Shown here: positions 22,480 to 35,344 of the stretch, in pieces | Position numbering within the stretch: the stretch's first letter is position 1 | How the letters are laid out: each line of letters begins with the position of its first letter | Origin: Sclerodactyla briareus | Lineage: Eukaryota; Echinodermata; Holothuroidea; Dendrochirotida; Sclerodactylidae | Assembly: GCA_026419785.1 (NCBI GenBank) | Contig: JAODTK010003543.1 | Span: 248,001 to 312,000, forward strand | Direction of reading: 5' to 3' | DNA: 64,000 nucleotides | The notes under the pieces: model-generated | Told to the model about the DNA's origin: nothing | Database searches by the model: none | What the model saw: the letters and a program-made list of their open reading frames with translations, nothing else | Position numbers and translations under genes: made by a program

Positions 22480-24369
22480 CAGCGGCGTAGCTAGGATTCT
22501 TTTTCAGTGGGCGGCGCTGGGGGAGGGATTTCCTCCTCCCCCTCGCGAAATTTTTGCATTTCAGGTGGCCATAGATGCAATTTGGTACAATTATAGCACT
22601 CCAAAACACTCACTCATTCCAGAAAATAATTTCGCATTTCCACATGTCATTATAGATGCGACTTGCTGATCTGAATCTTGCCTTCTTGCCCAAATGCGAA
22701 ATCGAGGGCAGTGAGATTTAATAAGTTTAAATCTCACTTTTGAGAGGACCGCCGAATCCCCCCTTCCTTCCACTTTAGAAAATGTTTGCATTTCAGGTGG
22801 CCATAGATGCAGTCTGGTGCATTATAACACTCCTAAACACTCACTTTGTTCCAGAAATAATTTGAATTATTCGTCCTTGTACTGAGCTTCATGGGCAGTA
22901 AGTAGGCTCTTCTTGGGAATGGTTTTTGTATTTCTACCTGGACAGCGGACTGGTACCATCGCGGAAAATTTTGGCATGTTTTCCGGTCATTTTATCATTA
23001 ATTTGGCCAGTCAGCAGTAGATTCGAAGATTCGGCTTTTCTTTTTACTTTTTCTTTTTCGCTGCCCAAATTTTCACGAATTTTTGTCATTTTTGCCCCGA
23101 ATTTCGGATCTCAGAAAAATGTGAGGCAGCCTGGCCCCCCCCCCCCCCCCCCAGTCGTAAAATAATTTGGCATTCTCACATGTCTTTCAGATGCAATATG
23201 TTGCTCTGATCTTGTGATTGTCTGATGGTTCCTGCCAAAATGTGTTGTTGAGCACATAGGCAGGGAGTGCCCATCGTTGTAAGGGACGTTCGAAAAAATT
23301 TCACTTTTCAGGGACCGTCAAGATCCTCCAGTCAGTTACTAGATGACCCAGGTCACAGATTTTTTCTGCATCGTTCCACTTCCTTCCTTTGAAAAAGATT
23401 GCCCGAAAATCATTAAGTTATCGAATTTAATTGAGTTCACAGATGACGGGAACCGGTACGTTAAAATACACCTAAGGATATCGCGTGCGGAGCGCGCTAA
23501 AACTTTTGCACAATTTTGTTACATTTAATTTAAGGAAAAAAATACCATCGCATCTTTTCCTGAATTTCGTATTGTCGGTTTGAAATTTTGATAAATTCCT
23601 GTCTAGATATTCTCTCTCTAAATTTTTTTAATACCCATTTCGGTGTTCATTCCTGGACCATGTTAAACTTCTTTTGTCCGAATTGGAGTGCAAGTGAGAG
23701 GCGGGAGCTCCTTCCTCGTATGTCTACGCTTTCAGCTGACTAAAAGGCCGATATCTATATATCTTAGTCCCATGCAGAATTAAAAATTGCACTAGCCTAC
23801 TGTGACAAATATCTTGAGTGTCATTTGTCAGATTTTTAACACAATCTATTTCCGCGCTTGGTTGTACGTGAAATTAATTCCTACCCTAATCCCTAATCAT
23901 AACAATATACACAGACTATTGATTGCTCCAAAATACCAACAGCCAATCACGGCGGTCGTTGTAAATATGTGTGTTAATTGACGGAAAAAAAGATTATTAT
24001 TGCGAAATTTGTTGCAAATGAAAAAATAAACAGGGGTTTTTCACACACAAGGAAACGGGTGACAAAACTCATGCTCCGTACTTGGCATTTAGTAGCGACC
24101 ATAGTGAAATTCTGAGCGGTCGAGTACAAGTGATTTGGAAGTGAACTTCTCTCACTGGCTTAGCAGCTCATGAGGAGTCAATACGAAAATTAATGCGGAT
24201 TGATTTCAGAAGTTTACGAACGTGAATAAGCCATTGGGGCAGAAACATTTTCTTAAAAATCTATATAAATATAGTCTACATAAATATATCTATCTATCTA
24301 TATAAAATAGTGGAAACCTAAATTGCCACACCCAATCCAAATGCGCGCGGAAGCGCGCGAAAATTTTGC

Positions 24370-24650
24370 ACTGAACTCGGGCATTCGATGAAAAATTGGG
24401 CGTTTTAGGTAGGACCGCTTAATTGGCCAATCAATCTTGCTATTGCCTACATGCTTCAATTCCCATACCTAAATGGAGTTATCACAAAACCCAGAGGCAA
24501 TGTCATGCGACCTCATGTCCCTCATACACCAAACGTGACATTTGATATTATGTCCCCCACCATCGAAACGTGTCCCCCCCGTTCCCCCCCCCCCCCCAGG
24601 ATTGACGCCCATGCTCCTCATAAGAAAACATCCTATCGAGTTCCGCCTTG
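24370..24650 (-). repeat. Reverse copy of the 1.05-kb unit, empty-site form
   Basis: The reverse complement of 24370-24650 matches the 1.05-kb unit from its poly-G block through GATATC and GAATTGAAGCAT to TTGGCCA and TTTTTCATCGAATGCCC. Like tandem copy 3 it lacks the segment of about 245 bp, so it shows the unit before that insertion. Confidence 0.7.
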
Positions 24651-25800
24651 ATTGGACCAAATATTTTGTATTTGTATTTACAATGTCTCCAGGTTTTGAC
24701 CTTTAATGACCCGGAGATCTGGCTCTTCAGAACTATCAAACAGGTATTCTTCAAATTGTCCAATTGTCAACCACGGACTTCGTGATCAAACTCCTTGATA
24801 TGGCTGTTTATCCCCTAAGCTCCAGCCAAGATAATACGATAATGAGCGGGGGCCCGCCAACACCTGCGAAAATGTTCACAAAAGGGGAGGTCCAACGCTT
24901 TTGCAATTCAATTTTTTTTCCCCATTCTTAACACTCAAGTTTTTTTCTTCGGAGAAAACGATTAATTTCAGTATATGAATACCGGCCACCACGTGTGTTC
25001 ACAGTAGACGCGTCGACAAACGATGCTTTATTAATGACCACGAACAGTAACTCACAACGGACCCACTTGCGCTTAACAATTCATGACCCGTCACTGGAAT
25101 TTTCATATTACGGCACGAGCTCTCGTATCAGTATTGTGCCGCACAAAGAGAATGAGCGCTGCCTGAGAGCATCACCGATATAAGTCGAAAAGACCTATGG
25201 CTCTTGTGAATCTATCACTTAGGAATGAGGCCAGTAGATAACGCAAATGATGCGTGAGCAGATCCATGCGGTCAAACAAAAGGTAAACGTAAGTATACAA
25301 TACAACTAGTGGAAATTGCGCTAATGAAGAAACAATTTTGACCAAATACTATAATTTCAGTGACTTGCATGAAATGGTGATAGATAATAGAACTGGGCAC
25401 ACATGCATAAACTCGAGTTTACACTTCAATCAGGAGTATCATTGTCCACACAGTTCAGTGATTAGGTGTCAACGAATTTCATTGACGACGCCTTTTAACG
25501 GGCATGCAGCACAATAGAATATGAAACGGTTTACTTTATGAATGGTCGCATGGAATGAGGCTGTATTCTACAGAAGTGTCCAGCTAAACTATTGTGTGTG
25601 CAACCTAACTAAACCGTTTTCGATTATTGACAATTATCAGTTGAAAACTGGAACTCGTATAGGCTAACGTATATATATAACGTTAGTTCAGAGGTCGAAA
25701 AGAGATTCTTCATTTGAATATGCTCACAATTTAGAAAGATATGCAGTTTATTTTTCCTCCTCATTCATCTATCTTTTGAAATGAAATTTGTACGCTGCCT
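24651..25800. other. No gene recognised
   Basis: Short frames only, no domain and no clear repeat. Confidence 0.45.
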
Positions 25801-25806
25801 GTGATT

Positions 25807-26060
25807 GAGACTTATCTTAAGTCGAAGTTTGATTGGAATTTCATGAGTTGTACAACACGAACGAGATTAAATGAGATTGTGCCGCGCCGCGCAAAAATCA
25901 TCAGCCCTCGCAGCCATTTTTTTTTACCCCTTATGAATGCCTCTGAGTGTAGCAACACTGAACGGAATTCTCCCCATGCGTAAGCAGGAGAGGCATTTGA
26001 ACTCGTTAGTGTTGCACAACTCATGGAATTCCAATCAAACGTCGACTTCAAGTAAGTCTC
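25807..26060. mobile_element. Short inverted-repeat element (MITE-like), 254 bp
   Basis: The left end GAGACTTATCTTAAGTCGAA continues through TTTGATTGGAATTTCATGAG. The right end is its near-perfect reverse complement through about 70 bases, ending TAAGTCTC at 26060. The internal part is GC-rich and non-coding. Long terminal inverted repeats and small size fit a MITE. No convincing target duplication is visible, so the superfamily is unknown. Confidence 0.6.
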
Positions 26061-26835
26061 GTTTAATTTTTGAATTTCAAATCATTGTGCCACTCACGTG
26101 ATCGAATGAGACTTTAAAGGCGAATAAGAGTGGAAAACACTAACCTACTGGACTTGTCCGTAAGAACACCACTTGCATGGGCGTCAACAGGTGGGGGACG
26201 GGGGACATTCCCTCCCCCCACTTTTCCGGACAGTAATAAAAAAAATAGGCACCCATTGACCGATTTTGTATCACAGTTGTTACGCTGATTCGAGTGGAAT
26301 CAAATCTGAAAATTGTTAAGACATATCTTCTTTATGTCACCATAACTCGGGAAAATTACAAAGGCTGCCCCTCACCCATAGGTAACACTATCCGACTAGG
26401 AGACATGCAAGGACGAGATTGATAAGACAATAAGAATTTTGGACACCAGCGCGCAGGCAACAAGTTATTGTACATCTTCTATAGTACCATTCGTACAGCA
26501 TTCACCCTTCGATTTCGCAATCACGTCGTACAATTCCGATTCGAGACGCTCTTAGTTCGACTAAAAAAAAAAAAAAAATCAACAACAATCCAGCGCTTCT
26601 GAGAAAATGACGGAGAGAATAACTCACAAATCGTCAGCCTGTTCGCCCTGTTCTGGCCACTAGGGCCGCCCAAAGTCGAAGGATTACCCATGTTTCATAC
26701 TGAGTTCTGATTGTAAATCGAATAGCCAAAAGTGCATACATTTGAAGTGTTTCGCGTGCAATGGCGTTTTCCTACAGGAGTTGGTATCTTGTAACATATG
26801 AGATGTATCCTCGAATAATTTTGTATTCACTAAAA
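26061..26835. other. No gene recognised; G-rich repeat end
   Basis: CATGGGCGTCAACAGG at 26177-26192 followed by a G-rich stretch resembles the repeat ends at 22073 and 24600. Poly-A at 26562-26577. Nothing coding. Confidence 0.4.
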
Positions 26836-27060
26836 ATAATTTCAGGAGCTTTGGGAGGCAGACTGCCCCCCTCCCCATTTTTCTGAGATTAAAAAATTCG
26901 GGGGAAGAAAAACTTGGAAAGAAAAAGGCAAAGTGAAAAATGCCTGAATTTTCTGCTGAATTGTTCGCGCGCGCTGGTAGTTTTTGATGACTGACTTGTA
27001 AAATCCAGGCAAATTTTGTTTGCCCAAAATTGGAATGGTCACGTACGCCCATGGCTTTTT
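26836..27060 (+). repeat. Dispersed copy of a palindrome-arm segment
   Basis: GGAGGCAGACTGCC, then CATTTTTCTGAGATTAAAAA and AATTCGGGG, follow the left-arm sequence near 20155-20200. It ends near GTACGCCCATGG (27046-27057), again the CATGGGCGTA motif. So the arm sequence also exists as single dispersed copies. Confidence 0.6.
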
Positions 27061-27399
27061 CCCTTCGATTCCACCAGGGACGGTCGGTAGACCCATGGAT
27101 CCCAAGCAAACAAGCCTGTATGAAGTGTGAAAACTATACATGTGTGTAGCGGTTAAATAAAAACATATAGTATGCACAATGACAACTTTTGTTGTAGATG
27201 GGGGCTGATCTCGAGCCTGGCAAGTGCCGTTTCCGACGATCTAGAGGGTATGAAAAGCGCTCCGCTTAGATGGCCAATTGCATTCGATGTGTCCCCCCCC
27301 CCACTTTTCAAAACGGACCGACTCCCATTTCCACTTGCAGAACTGTCTGTGTCTGTTTCCGGCCTCAACCTTATTATAAAACTTTCCAAACGTATGAGT

Positions 27400-30300
27400 T
27401 GTTGAGCCTTGGATACTGATGCTCTGCGCACACTATGTGTTTTAAATCTATCGATGTATATCCCAGATCGTCGCATCACTTCTTCGATCCATCTCGCAAT
27501 GGTGTCCCTCGACACTGGGGTTTGATTTAATGTTTACAGTAACTTATCAATAACTGAGATCCTCTTCTCGAGGGTTTTGTACGAGGCAGATATTCCATGT
27601 ATACAGAAAAAACACACCGTTTCTTCTGTCTGGAGGTTATTCTCTTATATCCACCGTTGAGCCTCAAATCCTGAAAGGCTCCGTTTAATACCTGATCAAC
27701 AAAAGGAACTGCAATTCTCTCCTACTTGGACTCTGTAGAGTCGACTCTACACAAACTGTACATGATAAGATCAAATGGAACGACTGTATCCTTGCCGCAT
27801 TCGTGCCGAAATCAACATGAAAAGCTTCCATGTGATGTGCTTCAAACTTCAGAACTCTTTTAAAGGTGCAAGCCTGCACAAGTACTCCAAAACTTCACTG
27901 ACATCCCAAGTCGTAGTGTACCAAGGAAGGGATATGAGGCATATTGGAACACGCCTCTCATAATAAAGCGTACCATCAATGGATACTGGCCGACACTTTC
28001 CGGGTGATTGCTAGCGAGAAAAGTGCTGCTCTAGCTGAACTAAAGCTACTATAGCTGAGCCCCTTGTTGAATTGTGCTGTTAGGAACTCAATAACTCTAA
28101 AGTATAGTAGGTGAAGGCGATTATTTTGCCCTTGACTACAATGCTGCATCCACCTCTCGATATGGACTTCATATTGCTTTCTCATGCCTGCTCGCCAAGA
28201 GGACCATAAGAAATGGGAGGTTGAATGAGGAGAAAACCCTCGTTTTTGGGATGAATCCCTGACACAGGACATGCTATGCGCGTCAAATATGTGTGTAAAA
28301 GATGAATTACTGGCTGCCTGGGAGCGTAAGGAGGTATTTCCCTCGAGCAGAATGTATGGGGCGTCTCGTCCGTAGCGCCATCACTCGGTGAACCACGACA
28401 ATGTTAGCCACAGTGGTGCTATTACCAACCCTTTGGCACCATCCTCTCATATGTTGTGGATGCAGCGGCCCATTAGGCTGAAACGAGGAAATAGGTAAAT
28501 GTATGGAATTTATTCCAATCAAGACTGAAATCATTCATATGCACACATGTGATCTGGCTTCCAAGCACAGTAGCAGTGTCAACTTGATAGTTAAGCCTCG
28601 ATGTAAACAGGTCAATTGCAGGCTGACCAAATATGGTGGCTATAAGCGTTGGAAGAATCGGGTATTCAGCTGCACTCTAACTGATCGTCAAAGATCCATG
28701 ATTTCTTGTCAGCAGAGGTGTTTGCTATACAAGCTATTTACATTCACAACCTTGTAGTGCGCCTAACAGGCTGCCTCAATATCGTGTCTATTGTCTGTCG
28801 TTTCGTTTTGAGAAGTGCGACATTCATGTAGCCTATGTTGAGTTTTTCTCGAAACATCAGAAATAACTGCCGTAACGATTTTTAGGGATGATTCTGGTAA
28901 AATATACAATTTTCTCTGCCATGTTCTTGGCATTTTCATATAACTGTTATCTAAGAAAAATTCTTAGTCCGCGCCTTTTTCACGGAACGTTCATGCATTT
29001 TATTGTGTGTGTATACACAATGGAACCCAACCTCCATAGTTGACATTTTCGATTTTCTGGAATGTTATTTTTCAGTGCCTAACACGCTTAGCTTCTCTGA
29101 TAAAGGACCGGTGCCATGCATTGTCCGAGTCGTGCACTGTGGATGCTCAAAAGGTTATTTTTCAATTTATCTAACAATAATAATAATAATAATATCTCGT
29201 TCTTATATAGCGCTTTTCCGGGTCGAATACTTGCTCAAAGCGCTTTACAGGTATTACCCCTGATCATTAGTGACTTGTACACCGGATCATACAGCACCCA
29301 CCGCTTGCTTGTTCTCTCCCGACGCACCGTTTCAGTGCGTCACTTCATCGTGTCCCCCGGACTTACAATATCAAGCAGCCACATGCGGCGCTCGATACTC
29401 TTCACCTCACAAGGTACCACCCACTTTAACACATGGGTGGCGTGAGACATTCCAGGATGGCAGACTCAGCGGTCTCCATCTTGTAATGATGATACAATAA
29501 ACTCATTTAGTCTCTTTAGATTATTATCATCCGATACTCTCCATTCTTTTCAGGACGTATGATTATTGGCGAAAAGAACTGGCTCAATTCGGGTTTCATC
29601 CGTTGTAAAACATTGATATCCAGTCATTCTTTTAACCTCATTTGATACAATTTGTGTTTCTTTCTTATTGAAAACTGAGCTGACATTTGACCAATGTTGG
29701 ATTGGTTCAATTCCATCTATAAAATGGATATGCTTGTGGCTGACCGTGTCAAGAACAAAAGGGTCAGACGTGATATTGCGCTACTGAGGAAGGAAATGTT
29801 TCAATAACCCGGCCGTGAAAAATGGGCTCGCCTCATTAGAAGCCAGTGAAGTCTCTGGTGTTAGTTCTTTGCGTGCCCTCTTCTCTGTTGTTCGCTTGCT
29901 TTACGTAGCCTTGGTAAGTCCTGCCTCTTGCAGTATACCTTTTTTTTCCACGATGGCTTCCACGGAACTGCCACCTCTGTTGCCACGGAAAGGTCCACGA
30001 TATGAACCTTGTCCTCTGCCAACCAGAGTCTATTCCCAACCATGGAACACGTGCAAACAGTCTTGACCAAGTATGTTTGCTGCCTTAACAACAGACTTTC
30101 CTATGAACTGCAGTTTTTTTTATCTGAATTCTGTGTTGCGGGGAGATGACATTCCAAATAAGCTGGTTTGTCCGCACTATGGTCCAACCCTCACAGTTTT
30201 CAGGACGGGCATTGTTTTCGTCTATCGTGAGCTCCACATACTGGTCCTCATTCATTCCATTCCTGAATGAATCCGTGACGTTCTCTGCAAGAACGTCATG

Positions 30301-30720
30301 TATTTTGGCATCCATCAGAAATTTCCAGCACTTTGCACCTCTTTGCCATAGACGAGAACTGGCTATCTGAAATATTCAGACGTTTCTCTGGAGGCTCAAG
30401 TGGCATATCCTCTTCCTTCACATACTCATCCACATCGTAATCCTCATCGTGAACATAGCTTCCATACTCATAATATCACCTGCTTACTCTGCTTGCCAGG
30501 GATTCAAGCTTCTCACTTTGCTTAGCCTGAGTTTCCGGGAATGGATGTAGTGCTGCCATAATCTCATTATGGTCTGCCCAACTTTCGTCTGCATTACTAA
30601 CAACATTAGTCGCTGTAGACCTTGTACTAGCGTGAGACACTGTAGGCCCGACATCGTTAGACCTAGTGTTACTGTTACTAACGTTAGATGTATCGTCAAC
30701 AGGCAGGTTCATTGGCAGGA
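27400..30720 (-). mobile_element. DIRS-type retrotransposon, fossil
   Basis: Minus-strand remains of a tyrosine-recombinase retrotransposon. From high to low coordinates: an ORF1 Gag-like region (about 29815-30715) with an RGxRG-rich basic tail; a short N-terminal part of the RT region (29500-29800); a SINE inserted at 29174-29458; an RNase H/post-RT region (about 28300-28720) with the FGQPAIDLFTSRLN pattern known from DIRS elements; and a tyrosine recombinase (about 27400-28265) with SRDTIARWI and FKTHSVRRAS. Most of the RT core is not recognisable. The element is broken, with well over ten interruptions, and looks old. I did not find the split or inverted terminal repeats of the family. Confidence 0.8.
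29174..29458 (-). mobile_element. SINE family A, copy 2, inserted in DIRS fossil
   Basis: An AAT-triplet tail at 29174-29195 leads into ATCTCGTTCTTATATAGCGC and the full family A body (CTTGTTCTCTCCCGACGCAC, CATCGTGTCCCCCGG). The copy stops near 29458, before the tRNA-like head, so it is 5' truncated. The DIRS RT region begins on its right side. Confidence 0.8.
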
Positions 30721-33510
30721 GTGGTAATGGATTACGGATTTTGCCAAGTCACCCGACCTGCTCGCTGTTCTTAGCCAATTTCTTCTTGCCGGCCTCGCCG
30801 GAAGAGCGGGTAGTTTGACATTGCTCCGGCTTGGCTTACACCGTGAGTATTATATTGGAATCTACACTAAAAACAATAGGCATCATCAACACTATGGCTG
30901 ATCTACCACCCAAGTATGGAACCAATCGAGACGTTGCGTCTCCGTTTTCGTGTTTCAAAAGGAGTGCGTGTCACACACCCAGATACCCACAAGCACAGTT
31001 GACTACATACGGGGCGGAAAGGAATGATATCCAGTGATGGCAGTGCATATTTGAAAGGTTTCAGAATGATAGAAATCAATTTACATATTTTGCTTCTAGC
31101 TTGAGAGAATCCGTCTGATTTGTGTCCAATCTGACCGCTGTCCTCATGGACTAAACCTACACATACCACACGAACGTGAGTGTTAAAAATGAATTACGTT
31201 CAATTTTACAGTGTTCCTATTTCCGTTTCCGCAGATGCGACGTTTTTGCGTTACGCATCGATGTGTGTGGTAATCCGGTTTTCAAGCGGGTCCCAGCTAG
31301 ATGCTCCGAGTACAGCCAAAGGCAGCAGTGCAGGAAGCTACGGCAATGAATAAGGAATCCCGGCAGGCTCGGTAAGAATAATGACTTATTATATTATTCG
31401 ATATGCTATAACGCACTTGTGGTATGTGTAATGTAGTGTGAGTATATAGCTGATTACAACCGTACAGGAAAGTATATGACATTGTCTAAGAACACTGCGA
31501 GCGCGATAAAAAATAATAATTACCACTGACGCTCACATATAGACTTACCTATGATATAGGCCTTGTGTGCTGTAATGTATAGTTTGGTAAATAATGCGGT
31601 CAATCGAGTATCAAGCACGCGTCCACAGGATGCATTGAGTACAGCATAAGAAGTGATGCAGAAAGCTACGAGGGTGCATTGGAAATCCTCCCAGCATGCG
31701 CAGTAAGATAGAATACTCCACTAGGTTCTTAGGCAAGCTTATAGTCACTTTAACAAAGTTAAATGTGATTCAGTGGGTTGTAACGTGCGTAATTGATGTA
31801 TGAATTTATTGAGCAACGATTGTATGATATAGTATCCGAGCGCATATCAACCGGATGCATGGGTTTAGAGCACATACAAAAAGAATGTAAGCGACGAAAT
31901 GAAAAAAGATGGAAAATATTTACAATGTAGGCGTGATGTTTAGTTTCTAGAAGAACCAATTAGGCTCCAATCATTTGAAAGGAAAGAGTTTTAAATATTC
32001 ACTCGAGGGGTCTGCGCCAAGCTCCTACAAACCAACGATAACGCACAATGACGCTGCTATGTTAGTAAAAAGAAAAACAATACTATGCAAAACGTCAGGA
32101 TTTCTTGTAACTCTGCTATGCTTACGTGCGACGCATGCTTCCGGCATCAGTCGCACTACCTATAGTCTAGAAGGACAAATGTCCCCCAACCCGTGCTGGG
32201 GGAGGCGATGGTGATGCTCGCGTTGATACTATATGCACAGATACTGGCACTTTCTACCTCCAGGTTTCTCTATTTAGAAACTGTGTTAGCGAGTTGTAAC
32301 TCGCACGTGGGACAAATTTTCTCTGCAAATAGTTACACGCATCATTACTTGAATTCCAAATCAGTGGGAAAGCAGCGCAGAAGATTACAGTTCCCTCGGC
32401 AGGTATTCAACGGCTAACTACCGTACTATACAAGTTAACGTAATACTTGGTTGTTCCCACGACGTCCATTGCCACACCACTCAGTTCCAAGCACAATCTA
32501 AGGAAAATGATGTGTATGCAGAAGCCCCTGACGGAACTCCTGAGCTAGGAAAGGAAAGCATTACTACCTTTGGGACTTCTTTGAATGGTTCACTCTCTTC
32601 AACGCCAACAAGGAGGAATGGTAAAGCATTACAATTATTGGTGTTTTTAGAAGAACGAAAATAAGCAGTTGCCACTCATGGACACCATCCCGAGGCGTTG
32701 GTTTTGTTGCGCCCTGAGGATCGACATACCGGCTGGGCAAAAATTACCGATAGGAATGAAAAGGTGACCATTGAAAGATCATGGAAATTCACAAGCCTGT
32801 TGATCTTACACTTATCAAGAAGGACTCCGAATGGAAAGCTGAACATGTTAGTGCAAGCACCACGGTTCGGGGCGAATAATTGAACAAAGAATTAGCTGTT
32901 CGATATTGAACTGCTGCTTTGAACTTGTGTAGGGAACGTTGGTATTGAGTTCAGGATCCAATAGGGAATAGGAGCGCACAGTGGCGTACAGGCAGAGACT
33001 TTGACATCCTGAGGTCCTCGGCTGGGTTTCTATAATTTTAAAACCGTGCACTCTTTTAGCTTTTTTGGTAATGTGTTTAAAATGTTCGCAAATGACAGAT
33101 CGTTCGAAAGCGATACGCACGGCAACGAATTTCTAAAACGTGACTCTAATCCATACCCTGAGCTATAATCTTAATGAGGACGACAATTAATTTATATACA
33201 AATTAACGTACAATACAGCACGCCCAATCCAGGCAAATCGTGTAAAATCTCTTCAATTTTAGAGGAAGGAACTTAGGATCAATCGAAACTACAATGGCCA
33301 TTTTATAATTGAAAGGAAAACGCAGGAGTCTTTACAGTGATGTCGAATCAGTAGGAGTTTCCAATGAGGTTGTATATAGTTAGCACATACAGGTTATTCC
33401 ATTGAACAATTGTGATCATTTTCAATCATGCCATCACCAAGCTATCCGTTATGCGAATACCGGGGATTCTGATTGGCTAATCCCAATCACGTAGCGGACT
33501 ACTATTTTTG
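30721..33510. other. No gene recognised; diverged duplication
   Basis: About 2.8 kb without a coding domain. A block near 31275-31385 (GTACAGCC, GCAG, GCTACG, CGGTAAGA) recurs in decayed form near 31605-31715, about 330 bp on. A following block near 31405 recurs near 31775. It looks like an old tandem duplication. Confidence 0.45.
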
Positions 33511-33520
33511 CAATAACAGT

Positions 33521-35320
33521 AAGCTGGTCAGAGTAACACAACAATCGAATACTTGCTCGATTTGCTGCGTTTTAAGTAAACGCAGTACTTTGAACGCGAA
33601 GGTAAGGTTGCGTGAGCTTTTGGGAGTTTATGTTTACACGCGCAGTTCTGGCTTTCAGTATACGCGCTCTTCAGAGGGCGTACTGCCTCAACGGAATACA
33701 AACGAGCGAAACGACGCGTCGCTCGTTGCATTGGAGAACGCCATGTTCACACGCGCAGAACCCTCCGGTTTGGCACGCGTGGTTCGTATTGCGTCTCCGT
33801 GGAAGTACACAGCACGCACTGCCAATCTTTTGTGTATGGTACGCAATGCAATTTACTTCGATTGAACTAACGCAATAGTTACCCTAGCTGCTTATTACTG
33901 TTTAGAGATACAAAGATATAGACCTAGAGATATAGATATCTCTAATCGTTTGGATAATCTTGATTTGCGGGTTGTAGAATAGGAATAAACTACAGCAGGT
34001 CTAATTGTACTGGGTTCTAAACAGTCTCACTCTGAATTAGCTTCATAACGAACTCGGCTGCGCCCTGTCTGTATTTACCTAAGTCGGAAGTCTCGGCTGT
34101 TTATTCACCAGTTAAGTCTCCAGTTGCAGTTATTCCTGAAATAACCGTCGCTGGTCAGAGTAACAAAACAATCGAATACTCGATTTGGCGGCGTCTTGAG
34201 TAACGGCAGTAGCCTACTTTTTAAACGGCAAATATGAGGTTGCGTGGGGCCTTTTGGAAGTTTATGTTTACAAGTGCAGATCCGGCTTTCAGTTACGCGC
34301 GCATCAGAGGGCGGACTGCCACTAACAGAATACAAAACGCGGCGCGCGAAACGACGCTTTGCCTCGTTGCCTTCGTGACGTCACGCACTGCCAATCTTTT
34401 GTGTATGGTACGCAATGCAATTCACTTTGATCGAAAACTGATTGCATAGTACCTTAGCATGCTTATTCATGTTTGGATGCAAATATATAAATCTAGATAT
34501 AGATATTCAATAGATAATAATATCTCTACAGCGTTTGGTAATTCTTAATTTGCAAGGTGTAGAATAGAAATAAACACAGCACGGTCGACTTTTACTAGTT
34601 TATAAGCAGTCTCGACTCTGAATTAGCTTCATTAACGAACTCGGCTGCGCTCGGCCGTATTGACCTAAATTCGGCGTTCGGCGTTATTCCCACCCAGTTT
34701 AAAAGTCTCCCAGGTTGAAGTATCCTTAAAAACAGTCAGCTGGTCAGAGTAAACAACCCCCCCCCAAAAAAAAAAAACAATCGAATACTCGAGTTGCTGC
34801 GTCTTGAGACGGCAGTAGCCTACTTTTTAAACGCAAAGATGAGGTTGCGTGCGGCCGTTGGGAAGTTTATGTTTACACGTGCAGAACCGGCTTTCAGTAT
34901 AACGCGGCTCAGGAGGGCGTAATGCCTTAACAGAATAACAAACGGCGAAAACGCGCTTGACCTCGTGCATTCGTGAACGCACGCACTGCCAATCTTTTGT
35001 GTTGGTACGCAATGCCAATTCACTTGATTCGAACTGATGCAATAGGTCCTTAGCTGATTATTCACTGTTTAGAGATGCAAATATATAAATCTAGATATAG
35101 ATATCTCCACTAGATATATTATCTCTAATTTCGTTGGGAATTCTAATTTTGCGGGATGTAGGAATAGGATACAAATACAGCGGTCGACTTTAATTGTTTC
35201 ATGAACAGTCTCGAATATAGCTTAATCAAGAAACTCGGCTTCACCTAAATTCTCGGCTGTTTATTCAGCCAGTTAAAGTCTTCCAGTTGCAGTTCATCCT
35301 TGATGAAAGTTCAGCTGCGC
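33521..35320 (+). repeat. Three tandem copies of a unit of about 0.6 kb
   Basis: Copies begin at about 33525, 34153 and 34741 with GGTCAGAGTAA. Each holds AACAATCGAATACT, TTTATGTTTACA, GGCTTTCAG, CACTGCCAATCTTTTGTGT, a GATATAGATA patch, CTCGGCTG and a closing CAGTT-type block. Units are about 628, 588 and 580 bp. Copy 1 carries an extra stretch at about 33710-33790. Copy 3 has a C/A homopolymer patch near its start. No coding potential. Confidence 0.85.
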
Positions 35321-35344
35321 GCGATGTTTGATCATCCACACGGA

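Larger units (their letters stand above)
19020..24190. repeat. Giant imperfect palindrome (fold-back element)
   Basis: Segments on the left recur in reverse complement, in mirrored order, on the right: 19398-19427 with 23853-23880; 19690-19745 with 23553-23615; 19800-19870 with 23420-23505; 19960-20010 with 23285-23360; 20180-20345 with 22955-23135; 20400-20880 with 22545-22945; 21650-22050 with 22115-22535. The centre is near 22085. The left arm has about 750 bp (20885-21640) with no partner. The arms share indels and substitutions by eye but are clearly one sequence. Long-arm fold-back elements (FB, and TU in sea urchin) are known. Whether this is one such element or an inverted duplication of several elements is open. 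No transposase frame is seen. Confidence 0.85.

Noticed and set aside
26684-27109. 141-codon open frame on minus
   Set aside because: Overlaps a dispersed repeat that also forms part of the palindrome arms. No domain.
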